In this document: in pieces, positions 58,787 through 64,000 of the stretch | Position numbering within the stretch: position 1 is the stretch's first letter | Layout of the letters: the number at the start of each line of letters is the position of its first letter | Source: Klugiella xanthotipulae | Lineage (GTDB): Bacteria > Actinomycetota > Actinomycetes > Actinomycetales > Microbacteriaceae | Direction of reading: 5' to 3' | Length of the DNA: 64,000 nt | NCBI RefSeq assembly: GCF_006716695.1 | Contig: NZ_VFPN01000002.1 | Location: forward strand, 1-64,000 | Position numbers and translations under genes: made by a program | The notes under the pieces: generated by a model | What the model was told of the DNA's origin: nothing | The model's database searches: none | The model's input: only the letters and a program-made list of their open reading frames with translations

Positions 58787-60247
58787 GTGCTTGTCATCAT
58801 GGGTTTTGCCATGGTCATTACTTTTATGGTGCTGATCATGACCAAGCGGCTCACCCCAATGGTCGCCCTCATTCTTGTTCCCACTATTTTTGGTCTCTGT
58901 GCCGGGGCTGGCCTCGGTCTCGGAGACATGATCCTCGAATCCATCGGGAAGCTCGCACCCACCGCCGCGCTCCTCATGTTTGCCATCATTTATTTTGGCC
59001 TCATGATCGACGTGGGGCTGTTCGACCCACTCGTGCGATTCATCGTGCGCGCTCTGGGCGACGACCCCGCCAAGGTGGTGCTGGGCACGGCCATTCTCGC
59101 GGCGGCCGTTTCACTTGACGGGGATGGCTCAACAACATTTATTGTGACTACAGCGGCGATGCTACCCATCTACCTGCGGCTCGGGATGAGCCCGGTGGTG
59201 CTCACCTGCGTGGCAGGCCTGGCCAACGGAACCCTCAATATCGTGCCCTGGGGTGGCCCGACGGTGCGCGCTGCAGCGGCCCTCGATGTGTCGCCCACCG
59301 AGATCTTTGTGCCCATGATTCCCTCGCTCATCGCGGGGCTCATAGTGACGTTCGCCTTTGCCTGGTTCCTCGGTCTTGGCGAGCGTAAACGGGTGGGGTC
59401 GCTCAGCGGCTACAGCATCGCGGCCACCATCGAGAGCGAGACCTCGCCCATCTCCACGTTTGGCGGCAAACCACGCCGCGGACTCACCCGGATGCTGACC
59501 GGTTCCCGTTCGGGAGCATCCGCAGACCTCGACTCGCCGCTTACCTCGGCCGAGACCGTCGCTACGCTCGTACGTGCGGACGATACGGCAATGGCCGACA
59601 CCATGCTTGATCCGAACCGCGAGACGCTGCGCCCCAAGCTCATCTGGTTCAACTTCGCACTCACGGTCGGTGTCATGGTGATGCTCGTGGCCGACCTCGT
59701 GCCGCTGCCTTACGTCTTTATGGTGGGCTCAGCGGTCGCACTCGTGGCCAACTTCCCACAGCTCAAGCAGCAGTCGAAGGCAATTCTTGCGCACGCCCCG
59801 AGCGTCGTGGGTGTTGTCTCCATGGTGATGGCGGCCGGCGTGCTGATTGGTGTCCTCAATGGCACGGGGATGGTCACGGCAATGTCCGATTGGCTGGTCA
59901 CCGCCATCCCCGACTCGATGGGTCCATTCCTCGCGGTCATCACGGGGGTACTCAGCATCCCGATGACGTTCTTCATGAGCAATGATGCGTTCTACTTCGG
60001 GATGCTGCCGATTCTCGCCGAGAGCGCCGCCAACTTCGGTATTGAACCGATCAGCATGGCCCGAGCATCAATTATCGGTCAGCCGGTGCACCTCCAGAGC
60101 CCGCTCGTTCCGGCGATCCTCCTTCTCGTATCGCTGGCCAACGTGAACCTGGGTGATCACCATAAAAAGGTGCTGTGGCGGGCAACCGTTGTCTCACTCG
60201 TGATGCTCGCGGTGGGCATCATCTTGGGTGTCATTCCGTTCGGTTAG
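58787..60247 (+). CDS. Citrate carrier, CitMHS family
   Basis: CitMHS proteins import citrate as a complex with a divalent metal and protons. The 486-residue protein begins at GTG with AAAGGA upstream, and has about eleven membrane helices. Family landmarks: ILESIGKLAPTAALLMFAII near residue 45, DVGLFDPLVRFIVRALGDDP near 75, AAAVSLDGDGSTTFIVTTAA near 108 and NMTFFMSNDAFYFGMLPIL-like MTFFMSNDAFYFGMLPIL near 395. A central cytoplasmic loop (about 210-275) is polar. It diverges from the CitA/CitB-like two-component system, which probably activates it when citrate is present. Confidence 0.92.
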   Translation: MLVIMGFAMVITFMVLIMTKRLTPMVALILVPTIFGLCAGAGLGLGDMILESIGKLAPTAALLMFAIIYFGLMIDVGLFDPLVRFIVRALGDDPAKVVLGTAILAAAVSLDGDGSTTFIVTTAAMLPIYLRLGMSPVVLTCVAGLANGTLNIVPWGGPTVRAAAALDVSPTEIFVPMIPSLIAGLIVTFAFAWFLGLGERKRVGSLSGYSIAATIESETSPISTFGGKPRRGLTRMLTGSRSGASADLDSPLTSAETVATLVRADDTAMADTMLDPNRETLRPKLIWFNFALTVGVMVMLVADLVPLPYVFMVGSAVALVANFPQLKQQSKAILAHAPSVVGVVSMVMAAGVLIGVLNGTGMVTAMSDWLVTAIPDSMGPFLAVITGVLSIPMTFFMSNDAFYFGMLPILAESAANFGIEPISMARASIIGQPVHLQSPLVPAILLLVSLANVNLGDHHKKVLWRATVVSLVMLAVGIILGVIPFG

Positions 60248-60262
60248 CGCCGGGTAGGTCAG

Positions 60263-60298
60263 CGGTCGGCGCAATCTCCTTGGAGGTTGCGCCGACCG
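60263..60298 (+). terminator. Terminator after the citrate carrier gene
   Basis: Arms 60263-60279 and 60282-60298 pair over 17 bp with one wobble and almost no loop. Confidence 0.7.
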
Positions 60299-60349
60299 GC
60301 GTTGTCAGTGTTTCCTCACAGTGTCGGTGCCTGCTGGCAGACTGAAGAC

Positions 60350-61606
60350 ATGGATTCTGTGTTCCCGTTTATTCTTGGCGTCCTCATCGGTGCCGTCGCC
60401 GCCGGTATCGCGGGTAGTGTCTGGCGGTCACGGCAGACGCCCTCCTCTGACACCACACCCGCCCTGCACGCGCGCGTTACCGAATTGAGCGCCCAAGCCG
60501 CCGCCGCCGAGGCTCGGGCCACCGAACTCCGCACCCAGGTCACGCATCTCCTCGATCAGCAGGAGCAGGCCGCAGAGCGGGAACGCTACGCTCGTGCAGA
60601 TGAGAGCCGCATCCTCGAAACCCTGGCCCCCGTGCGCGAGACGCTGCGTACCATGAATGAGTCGGTGTCCACACTTGAGCGTGAGCGGGCCGGGCAGTAC
60701 AGCGCTCTCGCCCAGCAGCTCCAGCGCGCCCACCAGACCGACGAACAATTACGCGCCACCACCGAGTCCCTTGCGAGCGCGCTGCGCAACAACGGCACGC
60801 GGGGGGTCTGGGGCGAGACACAACTGCGCAACGTGGTCGAAGCGGCGGGGCTCACCCACCGGGTGGACTTCGATCTCCAGACCAGTATTACCTCGGATGC
60901 CGGGGTTGGGCGGCCTGATATGACGGTTCGTTTGCCGGGCGGCAAATCCATCGCGGTTGATGCCAAGGTGCCTTTCACGTCCTATTTGGAGGCCAGCCAG
61001 ATCCCGCTCACCGCAACGGGTGAGGAGGCCGCCCGCCGCGACGCCCTCCTCGCACAACACGTCAAGGCCGTGCGAGGCCACATTGACGCTCTCTCTGCCC
61101 GCAGCTACTGGGCGGGTCTCGATGCGAGCCCAGAGTTCGTGATCGCATTTGTCCCGAGCGAATCCCTGCTCTCGGCTGCCCTGGAATACGACTCCACCCT
61201 ACTTGACTACTCGTTTAGCAAGAAGATTGCTCTGGCTTCTCCGGTCAACCTCTGGGCGGTGCTCAAAACCGTGGCCTACACCTGGCAGCAGGATATTCTC
61301 ACCGACGATGCCAAGCATCTCTTCGACCTAGGCAAGGAGCTCTATCAGCGCCTCGCCACGCTCTCAGAGCACTCGGATAAGCTGCGCAAGGCGATCGAGA
61401 ACACGGTGAGTAGCTACAACCGTTTCGCCACGTCACTGGAAAGCCGGGTGCTCATTACAGCCCGCAAACTCGACGCGCTCGACGAATCCAAAGTCATCGC
61501 CACGCAGCAGCAGATCGATTCCTCCCCCAAACCGCTCACCTCATCCGAAATCTCGCCCCAGCAGGAATCACCTCGCCCCGAGGATTCGCACCCCACAAGG
61601 CTCTGA
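60350..61606 (+). CDS. rmuC: DNA recombination protein RmuC
   Basis: RmuC limits recombination between short inverted repeats in E. coli and carries a nuclease-like domain. The ATG at 60350 gives 418 residues. An N-terminal membrane helix (VFPFILGVLIGAVAAGIAG) is followed by a long coiled coil (about residues 35-145). The RmuC domain runs from NGTRGVWGETQLRNVVEAAG (near residue 145) through DMTVRLPGGKSIAVDAKVPF (near 190) to VNLWAVLKTVAYTWQQD and ending near 385. A poorly conserved Ser/Pro-rich tail closes it. CAGACT lies 6 nt before the ATG, a further possible leaderless start. Confidence 0.92.
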   Translation: MDSVFPFILGVLIGAVAAGIAGSVWRSRQTPSSDTTPALHARVTELSAQAAAAEARATELRTQVTHLLDQQEQAAERERYARADESRILETLAPVRETLRTMNESVSTLERERAGQYSALAQQLQRAHQTDEQLRATTESLASALRNNGTRGVWGETQLRNVVEAAGLTHRVDFDLQTSITSDAGVGRPDMTVRLPGGKSIAVDAKVPFTSYLEASQIPLTATGEEAARRDALLAQHVKAVRGHIDALSARSYWAGLDASPEFVIAFVPSESLLSAALEYDSTLLDYSFSKKIALASPVNLWAVLKTVAYTWQQDILTDDAKHLFDLGKELYQRLATLSEHSDKLRKAIENTVSSYNRFATSLESRVLITARKLDALDESKVIATQQQIDSSPKPLTSSEISPQQESPRPEDSHPTRL

Positions 61607-61696
61607 GGCCCTCCCTCCCCTCGCCAAGGGCACCCCACCCGACCGTTACCAATGATGCCCGACGTGTTCGAGATGAACTGGCTACCGGCACAAAAA

Positions 61697-61729
61697 ATCC
61701 GCCGCACCCCGAAAAGAGGTGCGGCGGAT
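61697..61729 (-). terminator. Terminator after glpX
   Basis: Arms 61697-61708 and 61718-61729 pair over 12 bp. On the minus strand a run of six T follows. Confidence 0.85.
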
Positions 61730-61761
61730 CCGCATGTGGTGTGGGAAAAACTCTCGGGTGC

Positions 61762-62748
61762 TTAGACCCAGCGCGACGCCTGGTAGTCGGCACGCACACG
61801 GCGCAGTGTGCCCGACTTTGAACGCAGCACAATGCTGTCGGTGCGAATAATCGGACCCCTGCGCTGCACGCCATCCACGAACTCGCCCTGGGTTACACCC
61901 GTGGCCACAAAGTATGTGTTGTCGCACTTCACAAGATCGTTAGCCTCCAACACGGCGCTCAGGTCGTGACCCGCATCGATGGCCTTCTGTCGTTCATCGT
62001 CATCGCGGGGGGCCAGCGTGCCCTGGATGACCCCGCCGAGTGCCTTCACCGCGCACGCCGTGATAATGCCCTCGGGGGTGCCGCCGATGCCCACGCACAG
62101 GTCAATGCGAGACTCGTAGCGGGCAGCGTTAACACCACCGGCCACATCACCATCAAGCATGAGGCGGGTACCTGCCCCGGCCTCCCGAATCTCCTCGATC
62201 AACTGCGCGTGACGCGGGCGGTCCAGCACGGCGACTCGAATGTCAGAGGTACTCACACCCTTCGCCTTCGCGAGCGCACGAATGTTCTCGCCAATGGGCT
62301 GACGAATATCGACAACGCCCACGCCGTCCGGCCCACAGACAAGTTTGTCCATGTAGAACACGGCGGAGGGGTCATACATGCTGCCGCGGTCAGCCACGGC
62401 GATCACCGAGAGCGCGTTCTGGCGTCCGGCCGCCGTGAGGCTCGTACCGTCAATCGGGTCAACGGCCACGTCGCAAGCGGGTCCGCGGCCGTTGCCGACC
62501 TCCTCACCGTTATACAGCCAGGGGGCGTCATCCTTCTCTCCCTCACCAATCACCACAACGCCGCTGAAGTTCACGGTGCTAAGAAACTGGCGCATGGCGT
62601 CAACGGCGGCACCATCAGCGGCGTTCTTGTCGCCGTGGCCGATAAAGGGCATAGCGCGAATGGCCGCGGCCTCGGTGGCGCGTACCAACTCCATCGCGAG
62701 GTTTCGGTCGGGTTGCAGGTCGGGCGAGACGATGTCCAGATTTACCAC
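61762..62748 (-). CDS. glpX: Fructose-1,6-bisphosphatase, class II
   Basis: GlpX hydrolyses fructose 1,6-bisphosphate to fructose 6-phosphate, the key gluconeogenic step; many actinobacteria rely on this class only. The 328-residue protein begins at GTG after AAGGAGA. It has [40 protein letters not shown] and the lithium-sensitive phosphatase motif [20 protein letters not shown] near residue 92, with metal ligands Asp, Asp and Glu (EGEKDDAPW near 68). [18 protein letters not shown] near 215 is also typical. Its leader starts with a perfect palindrome, and fbaA diverges from it. Confidence 0.95.
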   Translation of the reverse strand: MVNLDIVSPDLQPDRNLAMELVRATEAAAIRAMPFIGHGDKNAADGAAVDAMRQFLSTVNFSGVVVIGEGEKDDAPWLYNGEEVGNGRGPACDVAVDPIDGTSLTAAGRQNALSVIAVADRGSMYDPSAVFYMDKLVCGPDGVGVVDIRQPIGENIRALAKAKGVSTSDIRVAVLDRPRHAQLIEEIREAGAGTRLMLDGDVAGGVNAARYESRIDLCVGIGGTPEGIITACAVKALGGVIQGTLAPRDDDERQKAIDAGHDLSAVLEANDLVKCDNTYFVATGVTQGEFVDGVQRRGPIIRTDSIVLRSKSGTLRRVRADYQASRWV

Positions 62749-62796
62749 AGCGTAATCTCCTTAGGGGTGGCGGATGGGCCACGGGGAAGTGAGGCT

Positions 62797-62816
62797 CGTG
62801 GTGTGAACACACCACG
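62797..62816. promoter_or_regulatory. Perfect palindrome at the glpX transcription start
   Basis: CGTGGTGTG-AA-CACACCACG has 9-bp perfect arms and a 2-bp centre. It lies just downstream of the glpX -10 box, where a bound repressor would block initiation. No regulator gene is adjacent. Confidence 0.55.
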
Positions 62817-62822
62817 GTCGAA

Positions 62823-62870
62823 CCCAGTCTAGTTCGCCGGTTCATTCCAGAAAAACTTCACTAGACTGGG
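62823..62870. promoter_or_regulatory. Mirror-image divergent promoters of glpX and fbaA
   Basis: CCCAGTCTAGT (62823-62833) and ACTAGACTGGG (62860-62870) form a perfect 11-bp inverted repeat, 26 bp apart. Each arm holds a -10 box TAGACT pointing outwards: 62862-62867 for fbaA and 62826-62831 (minus strand) for glpX. The -35 regions must interleave in the spacer. Confidence 0.6.
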
Positions 62871-62929
62871 GCGCACGAGCCGAGCATCCGCTGCTCGCGC
62901 CTCGCCCACTTTCGTTAAGGAGAATCGGT

Positions 62930-63955
62930 ATGCCCATCGCCACACCCGACCAGTACGCGCAGATGCTTGACACCGCTAAGACGTCTGGATTCGCGTTCCC
63001 CGCGGTCAACGTGTCCAGCTCCCAGACGCTCAACGCCGTACTGCAGGGATTTGCCGAGGCTGGTTCGGACGGCATCATCCAGGTGACCACGGGAGGGGCA
63101 GATTACTGGGCAGGACACACCGTTAAGAACCGCGCTGGCGGCGCACTCGCCTTTGCGGCTTACGCACATGAGGTGGCCAAGGCATACCCCGTCACGGTCG
63201 CGCTGCACACCGACCACTGCCCCAAGGATGCCCTCGACGGTTTCGTGATGCCGCTGATCGAGGCTAGTGAGGCCCGGGTGAAGGCCGGCGGCGAGCCGAT
63301 CTTCCAGTCGCATATGTGGGATGGTTCGGCGGTTCCCCTGGTCGAGAACCTGGAGATCGCCCAGAAACTTCTCCCCCGTCTGCACGCCATCAACTCCGTA
63401 CTGGAGGTTGAAATCGGCGTCGTCGGCGGCGAAGAGGATGGCGTGAGCCACGACATCAACGACAACCTGTACACCACTCTCGACGACGCAATCGCGACGG
63501 TCGAGGCGCTCGGCTTCGGCGAGCAGGGCCGTTACATGGCCGCCCTTACCTTTGGTAATGTACACGGTGTTTATAAGCCGGGAAACGTCAAGCTGCGCCC
63601 CGAACTCCTCAAAGAGATCCAGGCCGGTCTGGCCGCCAAGTATGGCACCGCTGCTCTCCCCCTCGACCTCGTCTTCCACGGCGGCTCGGGCTCCACAGAT
63701 GCCGAAATCGCCGAGGCAGTCGCTCACGGCGTCATCAAAATGAACATCGACACGGACACGCAGTATGCCTTTACCCGCAATATTGCCGGCTGGATGCTCA
63801 CCAACTATGAGGGCGTTCTCAAGGTGGATGGTGAGGTCGGAAACAAGAAACAGTACGACCCTCGAGCCTGGGGCAAGGCTGCCGAGTCGGCTATGGCCGC
63901 CCGCGTGGTCGAGGCCACCCAGCAGCTGGGCTCGGCCGGAAAGTCGATTAAGTAA
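62930..63955 (+). CDS. fba: Fructose-bisphosphate aldolase, class II
   Basis: The zinc-dependent aldolase splits or forms fructose 1,6-bisphosphate. The 341-residue length and sequence fit the class IIA type. It follows TTAAGGAGAA. Zinc ligands and active site: ALHTDHCPKDALDGFV near residue 88 (His and Asp), the EVEIGVVGGEEDGV segment near 160, GNVHGVYKPGNVKLRPE near 208 (His) and LVFHGGSGSTDAEI near 246 (His). The divergent partner is glpX; both act on fructose 1,6-bisphosphate, so joint control is plausible. Confidence 0.96.
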   Translation: MPIATPDQYAQMLDTAKTSGFAFPAVNVSSSQTLNAVLQGFAEAGSDGIIQVTTGGADYWAGHTVKNRAGGALAFAAYAHEVAKAYPVTVALHTDHCPKDALDGFVMPLIEASEARVKAGGEPIFQSHMWDGSAVPLVENLEIAQKLLPRLHAINSVLEVEIGVVGGEEDGVSHDINDNLYTTLDDAIATVEALGFGEQGRYMAALTFGNVHGVYKPGNVKLRPELLKEIQAGLAAKYGTAALPLDLVFHGGSGSTDAEIAEAVAHGVIKMNIDTDTQYAFTRNIAGWMLTNYEGVLKVDGEVGNKKQYDPRAWGKAAESAMAARVVEATQQLGSAGKSIK

Positions 63956-63962
63956 CCACCGT

Positions 63963-64000
63963 ATGACTCACCCTGACGACGCTCAGCCCACCGAGAGCTC
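63963..64000 (+). CDS. Start of an unidentified gene, cut by the window edge
   Basis: An ATG at 63963, 7 bp after the fba stop, opens a frame reading MTHPDDAQPTES to the edge. Twelve residues are too few to identify it. The close spacing suggests an operon with fba. There is no clear ribosome binding site other than purines within the fba end. Confidence 0.4.
   Translation, partial: MTHPDDAQPTES

Noticed and set aside
1-64000. CRISPR arrays, transposases, integrases, phage genes, tRNA or rRNA
   Set aside because: I read the intergenic regions and found no spaced identical repeats of CRISPR type, no transposase motifs and no tRNA-like cloverleaf; gaps longer than 200 bp are accounted for by promoters, terminators or the riboswitch.

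Overview
The window is one contiguous chromosomal segment of a high-GC Gram-positive bacterium. The family fingerprints point to Actinobacteria, most probably Micrococcales and Microbacteriaceae-like: a TatB starting GLTFEKLL, a 56-residue DUF3117 protein, the succinylase branch of diaminopimelate synthesis with a dapC-fdxA pair, an Mrp ATPase without the CxxC pair, and many genes that look leaderless. This placement is inference from gene content and local style; I could not run a search. There is no rRNA, tRNA, CRISPR array, insertion sequence or prophage that I can see. Gene density is about 90 percent, so the segment reads as core chromosome rather than an accessory island.

Layout. 0-6 kb: the tail of an endonuclease/exonuclease/phosphatase protein, an aminopeptidase P, a stress protein, a tightly overlapped operon (PRC/MgtE_N/CBS protein, DUF1003 protein, Mrp Fe-S carrier) and tatB facing it. 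6-9 kb: an O-methyltransferase, an ABC exporter pair and DUF3117. 9-16.8 kb: a PIG-V-like mannosyltransferase with dapE, divergent dapD, citrate synthase, and a DUF6113-fdxA-dapC operon. 16.9-20.4 kb: the efeUOB ferrous iron operon behind a DtxR-like box. 20.5-29.9 kb: typA/bipA and an oligopeptide ABC operon with two substrate-binding proteins. 30-33 kb: a CPBP membrane protein and a DUF485-actP monocarboxylate symporter pair. 33-38.7 kb: a 986-residue kinase-like/M23-like/aminotransferase fusion facing a universal stress protein-APC permease operon. 39-43.7 kb: gcvT-gcvH-gcvP behind a tandem glycine riboswitch. 43.8-54.6 kb: small genes (pyrimidine dimer glycosylase, acyl-CoA synthetase, TfoX-like, TFIIB zinc finger, VOC, two unknown genes, amidohydrolase, SUMF1-like, ychF, EamA, DEDDh exonuclease). 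54.6-60.2 kb: methylmalonate semialdehyde dehydrogenase and a CitA/CitB-like two-component system divergent from a CitMHS citrate carrier. 60.3-64 kb: rmuC, then glpX and fbaA transcribed divergently.

How the parts work together. dapD, dapC and dapE supply three consecutive steps towards diaminopimelate and lysine. EfeU, EfeO and EfeB form a complete iron uptake set. The gcv operon encodes the T, H and P proteins of glycine cleavage under direct glycine sensing. The citrate carrier and its sensor pair, citrate synthase, ActP and acyl-CoA synthetase point to growth on organic acids, which also needs the gluconeogenic pair glpX and fbaA.

The most interesting signals are regulatory: a recurring TANNNT-6/7 nt-start codon layout at more than ten genes, three direct repeats spaced exactly 31 bp upstream of the universal stress protein gene, a perfect 9+2+9 palindrome and mirror-image -10 boxes between glpX and fbaA, and an over-frequent octamer GCGGATGC. 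Several proteins keep a fold but have lost its catalytic residues.
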